64,000 nt of DNA from Sweltsa coloradensis (lineage: Eukaryota; Arthropoda; Insecta; Plecoptera; Chloroperlidae). Position 1 is the first letter of the stretch; every line of letters begins with the position of its first letter. The stretch lies in NCBI GenBank assembly GCA_024449915.1, contig JAMZAV010001276.1, positions 124,001 through 188,000 on the forward strand, read 5' to 3'. Made by a program: the position numbers and the translations under genes. The notes beneath the pieces were generated by a model, which made no database searches, was not told the DNA's origin, and worked only from the letters and a program-made list of their open reading frames with translations. Shown piece after piece: positions 11,464 through 23,219 of this stretch.

Positions 11464-11488
11464 TAATATATATATATATATATATATG
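11464..11488. repeat. (TA)n microsatellite
   Basis: About a dozen TA dinucleotides. Confidence 0.9.
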
Positions 11489-11670
11489 TTTATAATATAC
11501 TTAGTACAATACAAGGAACATCAGCTTCTTACCTCGCACCTTACTGTTTGCTTAAGGCGGAGGAGAGGGTGTATCCTGTTTGACAAGTGCTGTTAGGGAT
11601 TCTCTTCTCTAAAGGTACAAATGTGAGAAGAACTCCTCTCCCCCCATTAAAAATCTTTTAAGAAGTTGGG

Positions 11671-12022
11671 GTAGTCGCGAAATTAAAACCACGCGAAATT
11701 ACAGTTTTCTCGTGATATCTCAAGAACGATGCAAAATATCTAAAAACTGATTCTAGACCGAACTGTGGTTTTGTTAGAACAATATAATGCAAGAAAAATA
11801 TTGCAAAATTATGGTAATTAAGTTTTTATTAGAATTTTAATTAATTAAATGCATATCTTAAATACAAACCGCACCAATCATTATATCTTAATATTTTTCT
11901 TGCATTATATTGTTCTAACAAAATCACAATTCTGTCTAGAATCAGTTTTTTGATATTTTGCATCGTTCTCGAGATATCACGGAAAAACTGTAATTTTGCG
12001 AGGTTTTAATTTCGCGACTATT
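11671..12022. mobile_element. foldback element (copy in duplication unit 1)
   Basis: Left arm GTAGTCGCGAAATTAAAACC to AACAATATAATGCAAGAAAA. Right arm TTTTCTTGCATTATATTGTT to GTTTTAATTTCGCGACTA. Arms are about 130 bp with a short A+T-rich loop. The duplicated copy is at 13990-14335. Confidence 0.85.
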
Positions 12023-12029
12023 ACACGCC

Positions 12030-12185
12030 AACCGCGGTGACACATACGATTGGTCCAGCTTGTCCGAAGCGTATGACTCTACGAGGAGTTGGGTTCGAAT
12101 CCCGCATGAGACATTTTTTAATAATCGACCTTCATCCTCATCTATAACCACTCATCGTCTTGCATTAATATGAGACGTTTAGCAA
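12030..12185 (+). mobile_element. tRNA-derived SINE fragment
   Basis: Contains a pol III B-box-like GGTTCGAATCC near 12091. The tail has CTTCATCCTCATCTATAACC and CACTCATCGTCTTGCATTAA. The tail resembles that of the 5S-derived SINE at 58170-58560, so both may share a 3' module. Duplicated at 14340-14490. Confidence 0.6.
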
Positions 12186-12835
12186 CAGAAATCCGAAACA
12201 AGTCAGTAAATTTTACAGACAAAAATCAGTACATGCTCCAAGACTTACCTTTACCTATCTGAATGGTAACGAGTCACCACTGAAACTAGTGTTATTATAT
12301 TTACCTGCGTGATATTAAGAACCAAGCCCTGGCATGACTTTTATGTCCCTCCAGTCCACCGTAATTTGCATCCAGGGTTTTAATAGTTAGATGTTTCTTG
12401 CTGTCTCGCCAAAGATGCCGCCGATCTGATCGGCAGTTTTGACTGAAGTTGTTCAAGCCCGGCTGTTGGTCCCTTGAAGCTGATTGCGTCAAAAATAGTA
12501 AATAGAGGTTATAAATAATTGGTCCATGATAAGATTGTAATTTAAAAAATTTAATTGGTAAGGTTAGTATGAAAAAGTAATGGGTTTTAGGGCAGGAATA
12601 ATGCTGCTTAAGTATAATAAGTAGGCATTTTTGACATGCAATAATGATTGATAAAAAGGTAATTTTCTTCTTTCTTTTTTCTTTCTATACCTGTTCCCTC
12701 TCTATTTTCTATTCTCTTTCAATCTCTTCTCTCTCCCTCGTTTACTTTTCATAATCAAAATTTACTGCAAACCAAGTATTTTGTATTGTATGCCTTTATT
12801 GTAGCTATAGACAGCTATTTTACATCGTTGCTAGG

Positions 12836-13018
12836 ACGGCTCCAAAGTCACGCTTACAAATTCCTTGGACAAGAACTGATGGACTGAAGTCCAAATCAGA
12901 AGTTAAAAAACTTCTGACTTTAGCGGGAATCGAACCCTGGACCTTCTGCATTGGAAGCAGATACGCTAACCACAAGACCAACGAGCCACACAACAAGACC
13001 AACGAGCCAATTTTGCGA
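12836..13018 (-). mobile_element. tRNA-derived SINE (module B)
   Basis: Read on the minus strand it starts GGCTCGTTGGTCTTGTGGTT, a tRNA 5' end with A box. It continues through an anticodon-like stem CTGCTTCCAATGCAG and a B box GGTTCGATTCCC, then a tail with AACTTCTGA and AGTTCTTG. A copy at 62385-62578 is joined to module A. It is absent from the matching place in duplication copy 2, so it arrived after the duplication or was lost there. Confidence 0.8.
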
Positions 13019-13302
13019 ACCTTATTTACATATTCAATTTTTCCTAATAAATAACTTGGCAACATGCCATTAGATATTTTAAGTATGTAAACCATGGATA
13101 ATAATCTAATATTGTCTTCGACAGACAACCAATCAAGTGCACTTAACATAATTCTAATAGGAACAGTCTTTCGACATTTCAGAATGCATCTCATAGCTTT
13201 GTTTTGTACAATTTGAAGTCGATTTATATCTCCTTGTATTGCCTGATAGATTATTGATCCACAAAATTCGAAGTGAGGTTTTATCACTGTGTTGTAGACC
13301 AT
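13019..13302 (-). pseudogene. non-LTR retrotransposon reverse-transcriptase C-terminal remnant
   Basis: The frame starts V-Y-N-T-V-I-K-P-H-F-E-F-C-G and continues I-N-R-L-Q-I-V-Q-N-K-A-M-R. This is the usual pattern after the catalytic domain of Jockey/CR1-type LINE proteins (tyr-N-x-h-h-x-P-H-h-x-Y-C then L-x-x-h-Q-N-K-A-x-R). The catalytic YADD part is not present. Downstream the frame runs into the inserted SINE. A matching remnant lies in duplication copy 2. Confidence 0.75.
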
Positions 13303-13678
13303 AAGCCTGGTCCATAACGAGAGATGTTCACTTAATATGGTCCTTAATTTGCCTTTATTTATTCTTAAACTTAAACTTTGATAATGGAATACTAATTTTG
13401 ATTCTTATTTTTTGGAATACTAGTTTGGATAACGAATCTTTGACAACAACGAGAATGTTTATGATCTGGAAGTTCTCTTCTGACAACTGAGACTATGCAA
13501 AGAATGGGTAGACCTGACCCTTTTATTATAGAGAAGCTCCTGGATATTTGCTTCTCCATTCCGTTTCGCAACTTTACCTACGAGAATAATTTAACACACA
13601 TAACAAAAACTTGTAGAAATACAGCCAAACCTTACACACTCAAAAGAAATGAGATCTTAAAAAAGGGCCAAGCTCATC

Positions 13679-13918
13679 TACCCTTCCACATTTGCGCATT
13701 CTTAATTCATAAACGTACAGTGTCCCATAACAGCATCCTCGAAAAGCTTGGCAAAATAGAATTTGCGATTATTAATTTAAACGTAATAGTTCAACCAAGT
13801 TCTTTTTTCTAATTAATTTAAACGTAATAACATGCAAATTTATTTTGCCAAGCTTTTCGAGGATGCTGTTATGGGACACTGTACGTTATGAATTAAGAAT
13901 GCGCAAATGTGGAAGGGT
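13679..13918. repeat. inverted repeat at the duplication junction
   Basis: Left arm CCCTTCCACATTTGCGCATT to CGAAAAGCTTGGCAAAATA. Right arm TTTTGCCAAGCTTTTCGAGG to GCGCAAATGTGGAAGGG. Arms are about 80 bp and almost perfect. It sits exactly between the two copies of the tandem duplication. Confidence 0.85.
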
Positions 13919-15163
13919 TATGAATTAGCTCTTCTCTAAAGGTAAAATGTGAAGAACTCTCCCCCCCCCCATTAAAATCTTTAGAGTGGGATAGTCGCGA
14001 ATTAAAACCCGCGAAATTACAGTTTTTTCGTGATACCCAGAACGTGCAAATATCTAAAACTGATTTTAGACCGAACTGTGGTTTTGTTAGAACAATATAA
14101 TGCAAGAAAATATTGCAAAATTATGGTAATTCAGTTTTTTATTGGAATTTTAATTAATTAAATGCATATCTTAAATACAAACCGCACCAATCATTATATC
14201 TTAATATTTTTCTTGCATTATATTGTTCTAACAAAATCACAATTCTGTCTAGAATCAGTTTTTTGATATTTTGCATCGTTCTCGAGATATGACGAAAAAA
14301 CTGTTATTTCGCGTGGTTTTAATTTCGCGACTATTACACGCCAACCGCGGTGACACATACGATTGGTCCGGCTGGTCCGAAGTATATGACTCTACGAGGA
14401 GTTGGGTTCGAATCCAGCATGAGACATTTTTTTATAATCGACCTTCATCCTCATCTATAACCACTCATCGTCTTGCATTAATATGAGACGTTTAGCAACA
14501 GAAATCCCAAACAAGTCAGTAAATTTGACAGACAAAAATCAGTACATGCTCCAAGACTTACCTCTACCTATCTGATTGGTAACGAGTCACCACTGAAACT
14601 AGTGTTATTATATTTACCTGCGTGATATTAAGAACCAAGCCCTGGCATGACTTTTATGTCCCTCCAGTCCACCGTAATTTGCATCCAGGGTTTTAATAGT
14701 TAGATGTTTCTTGCTGTCTCAAAGATCCCGCCAAACAATCTAGATCGGCAGTTCTTTGACTGAAGTTGTTCAAACCGCTTCGGTGCCCTTGAAGCTTGAT
14801 TGCGTCAAACAATAGGTATTCAATAGAGGTTATAAAATAATTGGTCCATGGTCAGATTCTAAATTTAAAAAAATTGAATTTGGTAAGGTGTATGTATTGA
14901 AAAAGTAATGGTTATAGGTCATGGATAATGCTGCTTAATGTATAATAAGTAGGGCAATTTTTAGACAATGCAATAATGATTGAATAAAAAGGTAATTTTT
15001 CTTTCTTTCTTTTCTTTTCTATACCTGTTCCCTCTCTTATTTTCTTTTTCTCTTTCAATCTCTTTCTCTCTCCCTCGCTTTACTTTTTCATAATCAAAAT
15101 TTACTGCAAAACCAAGTATTTTGTATTGTATGCTCTTTATTTGTAGCTTGACAGCTATTTTAC

Positions 15164-15583
15164 ATCCTACTTACATTTATTTTCTATTTATTTAGTATAC
15201 GACGAGAACTTCTTTAAACTCAAAGGCCTTTAGGCCTTTGCGTCATGTGCCTACAACGAGCCTAAGCTCTTAATAGGATCATCTGAGTTAATTAAAGCAC
15301 CTGACATATTTATACTTGTCTATTAGATTACCGTTACTACCTTTGCAGGTAGTGCCAGAGTCATTATATTATATTAAGGGTGTTTTTTTTTTGGTGTCAT
15401 TGCTTTTGTGCTTTTAGTGCTTTGTCATAGAAGGTAGTCATAGCACATGCAGTGCGTCAATAATTAAAAGCTAGTGGCACAGTTTGAAGAACTGTGCTAC
15501 CAGTTATATAATTACAAAAATAATAGTGATATTTTATAGAAATACATCCTACTTACATTTATTTTCTATTTATTTAGTATACA
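15164..15583. repeat. insert bounded by about 40-bp direct repeats
   Basis: ACATCCTACTTACATTTATT and the following bases up to TTTAGTATAC occur at about 15164 and again at about 15545, enclosing roughly 340 bp. Could be a tandem duplication or a small insertion with a long target repeat. Confidence 0.6.
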
Positions 15584-15683
15584 ATCACGACATTTACTTT
15601 TAAACATTATAACACTTTTGATCTCTCTCAAATCTCTTGGTCACATACTTTCTTAATCCTAAATAAAATAAAGATTTTTGCCA

Positions 15684-16062
15684 TCATTTTGAATAACGGT
15701 TTCCTAAGAACATTTTATTGCCTCTTGCACTCCTTGTACTAATTTTGCGAACCTTATTTACAATTACATATTCAATTTTTCCAAATAAATAACTTGGCAA
15801 CATGCCATTAGATATTATAAGTATGTAAACCATGGATAATAATCTAATATTGTCTTCGACAGACAACTAATCAAGTGCACTTAACATAATTCTAATAGGA
15901 ACAGTCTTTCGACATTTCAGAATGCATCTCATAGCTCTGTTTTGTACAATTTGAAGTCGATTTATATCTCCTTGTATTGCCTGATAGATTATTGATCCAC
16001 AAAATTCGAAGTGAGGTTTTATCACTGTGTTGTAGACCATAAGCCTGGTCCATAACGAGAGA
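15684..16062 (-). pseudogene. RT C-terminal remnant, second copy, frame broken
   Basis: Same protein remnant as at 13019-13302, but the conserved frame is broken by a stop and indels. The part downstream here reads N-K-V-R-K-I-S-T-R-S-A-R-G-N-K, which is probably the original LINE sequence that the SINE replaced in copy 1. Confidence 0.7.
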
Positions 16063-16330
16063 TGTTCACTTAATATGGTCCTTTAATTTGCCTTTATTTA
16101 TTCTTAAACTTAAACTTTGATAATGGAATACTAATTTTGATTCTTATTTTTTTAGAATACTAGTTTGGTTAACGAATCTTTGACAACGACGAGAATGTTT
16201 ATGATCTGGAAGTTCTCTTCTGACTACTGAGATTATGCAAAGAATGGGTAGGCCTGACCCGTTTATTATAGAGAAGCTCCTGGATATTTGCTTCTCCATT
16301 CCGTTTCGCAACTTTACCTACGAGAATAAT

Positions 16331-16790
16331 TTATCTACAGTTTGTCTCACCATATCCTGAGCCCGGCGTTTTAGGGTTCAAAGAAACTAGGATGTCGCCT
16401 GCTCTATTATGAAAGGTTGTAAACCCGTCCGAAGTTGACGGGAAGGATGGGCCTCTCCGTAATAACAAAGTACAATCACATCCGATGCAAGTTGGTTGCA
16501 ACCTCCCGAGTATCGAAAACCACTTGTATGTATGCCTGGGTTTAGTGGTTTACTCTTCTTGCTGCGCCTACATTACTATAATGCCGCACAAGATCAACGT
16601 TTCAATTACACTCGCTCCATCAATAGGGCCAAGGTCGCACTGGACGTGACTTTACTTTACTGCTCTGCGAAGTCCACTTCAGCTGTCAAACTGTGATACG
16701 TTTACAATGCGACCACTACAGCCTGCGCTCTTTGAACCCACAAAACGCCGGGCTCAGGATATGGTGAGACAAAGTGTAGATGTAACCATC
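16331..16790. repeat. inverted repeat with about 55-bp arms
   Basis: ATCTACAGTTTGTCTCACCA, then ATATCCTGAGCCCGGCGTTT on the left. On the right, AAACGCCGGGCTCAGGATAT and GGTGAGACAAAGTGTAGAT. The spacer of about 340 bp has no recognisable gene. Probably the ends of a transposable element. Confidence 0.7.
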
Positions 16791-16892
16791 AATGTTGATT
16801 CCTTGTTGAACTCTGCCTCGAGGATTGTATATTTCTTTCTTGACTTCTACACATACCAAGCAACAATTTTGCAGCATCTAAAATGTTATACT

Positions 16893-17143
16893 AGCTCAAA
16901 CGAAAGAATGCTGATGCTTTGTAGCGGTGGGGGTAGTATGAAATCGAGATAAAAGGAGTGTCGTCTTTGTGTATGAGAGAGAAATATCTTTTACCAACAC
17001 AAGCAAAAATTATCTGTGCTAGATCATAGAGTTCCTCTGTATGCTAGATCCACGCTGAACTAGCGTGAATAGAGTTGACAAAGTTGTTATGTTTGGAAAA
17101 CAATTTCGAGCTATCTGCATTCTTTCGTTGCGACCACTTCAGC
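16893..17143 (+). mobile_element. small MITE M3, copy 1
   Basis: Ends carry CAAACGAAAGAATGC and GCATTCTTTCGTTGCGACCAC. The interior has AGAAATATCTTTTACCAACA and GAGTTGACAAAGTTGTTATG. The matching copy at 17444-17697 lies in reverse orientation. Confidence 0.75.
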
Positions 17144-17197
17144 TGGGTTTCTTTGCCCTGCATATCTTTACGAATGCAGGTATAATAGAAATCTTTA

Positions 17198-17765
17198 ATT
17201 TATCGCCATTTCCTATTTCGCCGCTCTTCATTCAAGCGGAATAAGTAGTGTTGTCAACCTGTCAACCCTTATTCCATGATGACTCGCGCCACAGACTTCG
17301 GGCAGTGTTGCCGATAAGGAGGCTCCACTCCTTTCAACATAATAGAAAAGCAATTTAAATGTGTCGTGTTTGAAGCGAGTTCTATTTGGCAACATCGAGG
17401 CACGCGTAACGAAGTGGTAGGTCCGGCTTTTTGACGAAGGTATAGTGGTCCCAACGAAAGAATGCACATTGGCTCGGAATTAGTTTCCCAACATAACAAC
17501 TTTGTCAACTCTATTCACGCTAGCTCAGCGTGGATCTAGCACACGGAGGAACTCTGTGATCTAGCACAGATAATTTTTGCTTGCGTTGGTAAAAGATATT
17601 TCTCTTTCATACACAAAGGTGACATTCCATTAACTGCGCATTCATTCTACCCCCACCACTACCAAGCATCTGCATTCTTTCGTTGGAGCAAGTATATAAT
17701 TGGTACATGACTATGAGTCGGCCTCTTTGTAAATTTAGTTTCTTTGAGGGATTAGCAGTGGCGAT
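17198..17765 (-). repeat. dispersed repeat R1 interrupted by a MITE
   Basis: The R1 sequence in minus orientation is split. The part at 17698-17765 (ending in the reverse of CCCTCAAAGAAACTAAATTT) and the part at 17198-17443 join at CAATTATA/CCTTCGTC when the inserted MITE at 17444-17697 is removed, matching the intact copy at 4521-4830. Confidence 0.75.
17444..17697 (-). mobile_element. small MITE M3, copy 2, inserted in R1
   Basis: Ends GTGGTCCCAACGAAAGAATG and GCATTCTTTCGTTGGAGCAAG. The body is the reverse complement of copy 1. The R1 host sequence resumes on each side. Confidence 0.8.
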
Positions 17766-18169
17766 AAATTCAAGACAGTCTATGCAGGGAATTAAATTAC
17801 AGTAGATTTTCGAAAAGAACGGCCATGAATAGAATCGATATTGGTCAGCTATTACCCAGACAATGCCGCAAAAGAACTGAAGGGTTTGACCAATCTTGGC
17901 ACGCGCCACGCTTTTGCCTTCATCGCATACAGGGTTGCCAAGGTTAAAACATTTTAATTTTGTATTTAAATTAAAATGGGGTTCAGTCACCCAGTAACAC
18001 TGTCAGTAAAGCAAACTTGGCAACAGCGAAGCAGTGGGGCCAACTGGCGAGTGCAACACAAAGAGAGGGTATGGCACTTACATTTTTTGCCTGTCAATTG
18101 CTTCTTTGAACCCAAATATCTTTTCAGAATGCCAGTGTTTTTTCATTCTCAGCATAGACTATAATGCAA

Positions 18170-18960
18170 AGTACTGGTGTTTCTTTGGCACATAGTAGCT
18201 ATACTCTACACAAGGTTTCATTGGCACAGAGTAGCTACACTACACCTTGTTTGTTTGTTGGTGTGGCTACATAGATGCAGGATATTATGCAGCACTTCAC
18301 CACTTCCGAGCTGGTGGCAGCAGGTTTGTTTGGTTTACCTAGTGTAGTGTAGACTCGTGTTGTGTAGGTGTAGGCCTTCAAAATCAAATTATACTACACT
18401 TCACCTAGGATTACCAAACTTTTTTTAAGCTACACTCTACACTAAATTCGCCCACATCAAACAGTCAAACAATCAATCAACAAACATTAATGTTGATGAA
18501 ACTAAATGAATCACATTGATAGTATAGGTCTACTATCAGACCACATCAGACGATGAAAAGTTATTTGGAACATAAACTTCCTTAGTGTGTATCCTTATTG
18601 AGGTAAGAGTACCCAACGCATTTTTTTACATCACAAAATATAGTCGGACATAAATAAAATACTCCGAATCGATTTCAAATGTATAATATAGAAGATTATT
18701 AATTGATTTTAGGAGTTATATTGGCTAACCATTGAAAGAATGTGTCGTTCATCAAGTTGTGATCTGTTTCTCTTCAAATTTTGTACACCTACACAACCTT
18801 CTAGAGCTCGTGTAAAAAATCCTACACTTTGCACTACACTAAGTTAAACCAAACGGCTACACATTACACTACGCTTAATACGAAATTTAGGACTCCGTGA
18901 GCCTACACTAGTGTAAAGTGTAGGTTCGTGTAGTAAACCCATTGATATTAAACCCCTATA
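18170..18960. repeat. region rich in CTACACTA/TAGTGTAG words
   Basis: Short words related to CTACACT and GTGTAG occur many times on both strands (18200-18450 and 18780-18950), some in inverted order. No exon recognised. It looks like the ends of a decayed foldback element surrounding the TA-flanked MITE that follows. Confidence 0.45.
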
Positions 18961-18962
18961 GT

Positions 18963-19341
18963 AGGCTAGATTAGCAGTGTCCAATACTTCCGCACAGGCG
19001 CGAGCGTAGCAAATTGAAGCGTCGAAAATCCAGTGTTCAAGATGGTGATTCGGAGTTTTAATTTATGCTTTTTTAAAGCAATAAAGTATTTCACTGGATT
19101 GTGTGATATGGTTTGAGCTTGTGCAGCATGGGAATGCACTAACAGAAACAATTAGACGTTATTGCATAAGGGAATTTAGTAATCATTTAATGTTAAAGGC
19201 TAGTATGCTCACCTGTCAAACTGGCGGCCATATTTAAAAATATTCGGTCTACAAATCGCTCCCATTTAACATGTAAACTGGAATTTCAAGATGGCTTCTA
19301 ATTGTTACGGAAGTGGACCACCGACTGCTAATCTAGCCTAA
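18963..19341. mobile_element. MITE with TA target duplication
   Basis: Left end TA-GGCTAGATTAGCAGT, right end ACTGCTAATCTAGCC-TA. The perfect 15-bp termini and TA flanks fit a Tc1/mariner-type non-autonomous element. Sub-terminal CAATACTTCCG and CGGAAGTGGACC also roughly pair. Confidence 0.75.
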
Positions 19342-19537
19342 CAGTAGTTAAATATCAATGAGTAAACCAAACAAACCTTGTCTGTAGTGTAGGAAACCTA
19401 GCACCACATTCAAACCGTTGCTATACGAGAATAGGTATCACAAAGATCTATCTTGATCGGTGGAAAAAGTTTAAAATAAAGAACAGTTGCAACCTTCGAA
19501 CGATCACTACTGTAGTCAAAAGGGAAACGAAAGGAGT

Positions 19538-19543
19538 TTTATT
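19538..19543 (-). terminator. candidate polyadenylation signal of lysozyme B
   Basis: TTTATT on the plus strand gives AATAAA on the minus strand about 77 nt past the lysozyme B stop codon, a good position for a 3' end. Confidence 0.55.
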
Positions 19544-19619
19544 CATATCACAGGTAAAATTAAATCTTTTTTCTATTTACATTATTAGTCTTAATCGGTT
19601 TCCACTAGAAGGAATTGTT

Positions 19620-22600
19620 CTATATTCCAAAGCACATGTCAAGATCTGGAATTCCCGAGTGGTTACATCTAGACCTCCAGCCGTACCACCCTCCGAACCC
19701 ATGCGTGTGAAATATCTTCTTTGCGCATCTGATATCATCCGTGAGGTCAGTGTCGAGGAAGTCTGGAACGTCAACAGGAACAATACATTCAAATTAATGC
19801 ACATTATTGCCAAACGTTTTTATGTAAAAGTGTGGATATGTGAGAGGAGAGGATCAATATTAAAAAAAAATGCATATTGTTAATGCACATTATTGCAAAG
19901 GTTTTAATGTTAAAGTGTGGAACATGTAGAGGATCAACATTTACAAATCACAAGTCTTAATGCACAGCCTAGAAACATGCAGGTATGAATCTCTTACCAG
20001 AACACCGGCTGTTACATGCCATACCAGGAGGCCCCCGAGTTGTGCACCAGTAGTTCTCGCTTATCTAAAACAAACATTACCAGTTCACGTAATACTGGCC
20101 AGAGTCCACTTACATTTGGTAGTTAGCAAATAGCTATTCGCTGGGCAAAGATTCATCCGACGTATATGAAACTTTGCAAAGTTGTCAATAAAGCATACAT
20201 GGACAGCCCTACGGGCAGAGAATCTCATAATTTTGTCTTAATATACAGGAAAAAATCACAAATATGGTCCATTTCGGAATTTTTAACACAATCAAAATTC
20301 ATGAAAACTATTTTTTTATTATTATTATTATTTTAAAACAAAATTTCGGCCGAGCGAACAGCAATTTGCCTAAAACACGTGTCCTATACTATCTTAACCG
20401 CTACAAACACAATTTTGGGTGTGGGTAATGAAAACACCTTTAAAAATCGATAAAATTATTTTTTATTTTTTAGGGGCTTATATTATGCCCCCCTTGATTT
20501 TTTTCATTGTTTTTTAAGCACTTTGGTAGAAAAGACAAAACTTTTTTTGTTTTGACATAACCAAAGACAATTGTGCATGGGTTTTGTTTATTTTTCATTT
20601 TTAAGCTAATTGAATGCATTTTGAATAATGAATTTTATTTATTACAGTTCAGATAGAAGTTTAATATTATATTTTAGCCAAAGTTATGAATATATCTTAA
20701 AACGCATGCACAATTGTGTTTAATTATGTCCAAGTAATAAAACAAATCCAAAATTAGCTCATTCGGACAGGTGGTCCAGAAAGAAGTTTTTTAAGTTCCA
20801 AAAGTGTGCTGAAAATATTACCCGCCAAAATGGGTACAAAGATTTTTTTTACATGATTTACTATAATTTTGTATTATTATGGTAATATTGCTCTCCCAAG
20901 TATGAAAGAACTATCTACTCTACAAGTTTCATAAAAGTAATTAACTTAATCAATAAGTAATCAAATAGACAACATATTATTGATTAATTTATGGCCCTAG
21001 CTAACTAAATATATGTATAGAAAATGGCAACAAAAGACTGCATTTACGTGCGCGCAATAACTTAAAAAAATATTTTTAATTAAATGGAGGCGTGTTAGCC
21101 CATTGATGTTAGTCTTATTCAAAAGTATAATACTTTTAGAGTAAAAAAAAGTAATGAAAAATAACAGGTCAAAGGGTAGTTTTGTCAGTATTTTCAGTGG
21201 AGTAATAATTAAGTGCTACGCCCACGTATACGCGTTCCATCTCTTCTGCTGTTTGTTATTTTGAAAATTATGGTTTTTCAAACATGTTTCATAATTTTGG
21301 GAACTATCCCACCCCTATCTGTGTTTTTTTTTTTTTTTTTTTGGGAGGGGGGGTTTGGGGTTTTACAGTCATGAGAGGAAAATATTGGTTGTTCCAATTA
21401 TGTTTTATGATTTTGGGAACTTTAACCCCTTTTTTCTATTTCTTTGTGAGGGGGGGATTGGTGGTTGTTCCTTTTTTTTGGGGGGGGGGAGGTCTTAAAT
21501 CGTATGAGAGAGAGTTATGGTTTTCAAGCATGGTACATAAAATTTTGGAAACTATTCCATCCAGCGGTGGAACTTGGCGCCCGCAAGGCCCGCCCGCTAG
21601 TTTAGGGGTCCCCGTTAAAAAAGCTTAGATAAAAACAGTATTTCGTCCTGTTTGGGAAATATATTATATTTGTTTTCGTTGCTAAAATGACCGTTTTGTG
21701 AATCTAGCGGTTTGAAGGTGAAATCAAGTGGATATTTAGGAACTTTTAGCGTCCACAACACAACAAAAACACACAAAAACTACATTATTTTGGTATTGTA
21801 TTCAGCGCACAACTTTTTCGCATTCTAATAACCTGATTTTCAAAAAATTTCGCCTGCGGCGCTTTTGTTGGGGGGCATCACCACCCAACCCCCCCCATAC
21901 TTGGTCCTTTATATAATAGCCCCCCCCCCCCCCGGGATGAAAAGCCAGAAATCTTTCTGAGCCTACGTATGTGTGTATCTGTTAGGGGGCCCCCCCATAG
22001 AAAGTTTGCGGGAGGGCCCATCAAACGAAGTTCCGCCACTGATCCCACCCTCTCTGATTTTTTCCCGAGAAGTGTTTTTTGTGGAAAAAAGCTCAGCACT
22101 AGCACAGGTGTTTTAACACTGCAAAACATACTTAGCAGTTAAAAGGTTAACTACATCACAAGTACGAGTACCTGAAACAGGCCGAAGTCGTAGCTGCCAT
22201 CTATATTTGGCCCACCAACGATCTCCACCTTCCGCGAGCTTTCAAATTCAACCAGACAAACCCCTGGAAGTAATCAATAAACATCACTTGAATCAAACAT
22301 TCACAGGACAAAATATTGGCACCAAAAATTCACCTTTACGCTTTAAAACTATACGGGATATTTTTGTGAATACAACACACACAAATGGGTCCACTTCTTT
22401 TTCAAAATAAAATTTTTGCCGATTTTGGATTTCGAATTGGCAAGAAAATATAATAAAACACCAAATTTTTAGTTTTCCTAAGATCACACTTTTGCTAATT
22501 TTTTTTTTTTACAATTAAAAATGAATCCACAGGTAACAAACAAAATATCCTAGATATCCCCGAATTTCGTGTGTTTTTACGTTTATAGACAAATGGATTT

Positions 22601-23219
22601 TGTAAATATTATGATAAAGAATAATGTCTGGCATGGAATATAATTGAGAATCTAATGAATAAAATTGAATTTGAATGAGAAAGTGTTAAATTTTAATCCT
22701 TATGGCTAAGGGTATTTTTTTAATGAATTGTAAAATGATTAGTTTGATTACTCACTGATATACAATATTTGCTCCCCAAGTTAAGAAAAATTAAAAAGTT
22801 AGACTCGTGGAGTGTCGGCCATATTTGTTTTGACCTCTCAGCGTCCTCAGAGGTCAAATCTGACTTCCCTCCACATCCAAATTTTAACTTTGGGGTATCA
22901 TCTAACAATGTTAGAAATATAATTCCTTTCACAAGAAGTGCACAATTGTTGTGTCTGTATCTATGTAATTAGATTTATTTATTTGTCCTCCTTTGTAAAT
23001 CAGTTTTTTAGCTGAATAGGATAGACGTTAAATAAATAAATTCAATTAAGATCAGAATAAGATAATGTAGCACTTACAGTCGTTAATATGCTCCCTCTTC
23101 ATACCCTTCAATACCAACTCGACGGCCAGTTCACATTCCGAGTAGATGAATTTAGTTTTAGGTACCACTAGTAGAATGGTAGGTATGATGGCCAGGCTGA
23201 CTAGACACTTGATAAACAT
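19620..23219 (-). CDS. C-type lysozyme (copy B), four coding exons
   Basis: Paralogue of lysozyme A with identical gene structure. Exons on the minus strand: 23219-23078 (exon begins at acceptor 23243), 22263-22172, 20064-19998 and 19762-19620. Exon 2 is 92 nt and exon 3 is 67 nt, as in A, and intron phases are the same (1, 0, 1). The 147-residue product has a hydrophobic leader (1-20). Catalytic Glu is E55 in V-E-F-E-S-S and catalytic Asp is D73 in D-G-S-Y-D-F-G. All eight family cysteines are present (29, 50, 85, 95, 99, 113, 133, 144) plus one in the leader. The usual N-rich strand after the Glu is changed (S-S-R-K-V-E instead of S-S-F-N-V-E in A), so substrate preference may differ. The reading frame is open upstream of the ATG to the acceptor. 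Confidence 0.93.
20070..22165. other. intron 2 of lysozyme B
   Basis: About 2.1 kb of low-complexity A+T-rich sequence. It holds a short tandem repeat (21270-21560) and G- and C-homopolymer runs near 21340, 21480 and 21930. No coding exon seen. Confidence 0.6.
21265..21565 (+). repeat. tandem repeat of about 115 bp, three diverged units
   Basis: The motif ATAATTTTGGGAACTAT or close variants recurs near 21290, 21410 and 21540, each after a CATGTTT-, TATGTTT- or CATGGTA-type word and each followed by C and then T/G-rich runs. Confidence 0.55.
22952..23042 (+). repeat. retroposon tail R2
   Basis: TGTATCTATGTAATTAGATT followed by TTGTCCTCCTTTGTAAATCAG, GAATAGGATAGACG and TTAAATAAATAAA. It gives the uninterrupted form of the site that carries a hairpin insertion at 28544-28623. 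Confidence 0.8.

Larger units (their letters stand above)
11600..13593. repeat. tandem segmental duplication, copy 1
   Basis: The same order of blocks recurs at 13925-16332: a foldback around TCGCGAAATTAAAAC, a tRNA-like SINE, a C/T-rich stretch and an RT remnant. The copies diverge by many small indels and by different insertions: a SINE here, a roughly 0.6-kb segment in copy 2. Confidence 0.85.
13925..16332. repeat. tandem segmental duplication, copy 2
   Basis: Diverged copy of 11600-13593 carrying the foldback at 13990-14335, the SINE fragment at 14340-14490 and the RT remnant at 15742-16025. Similarity ends after GAGAATAATTT. Copy 2 keeps about 0.6 kb (15166-15740) that copy 1 lacks. Confidence 0.85.
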
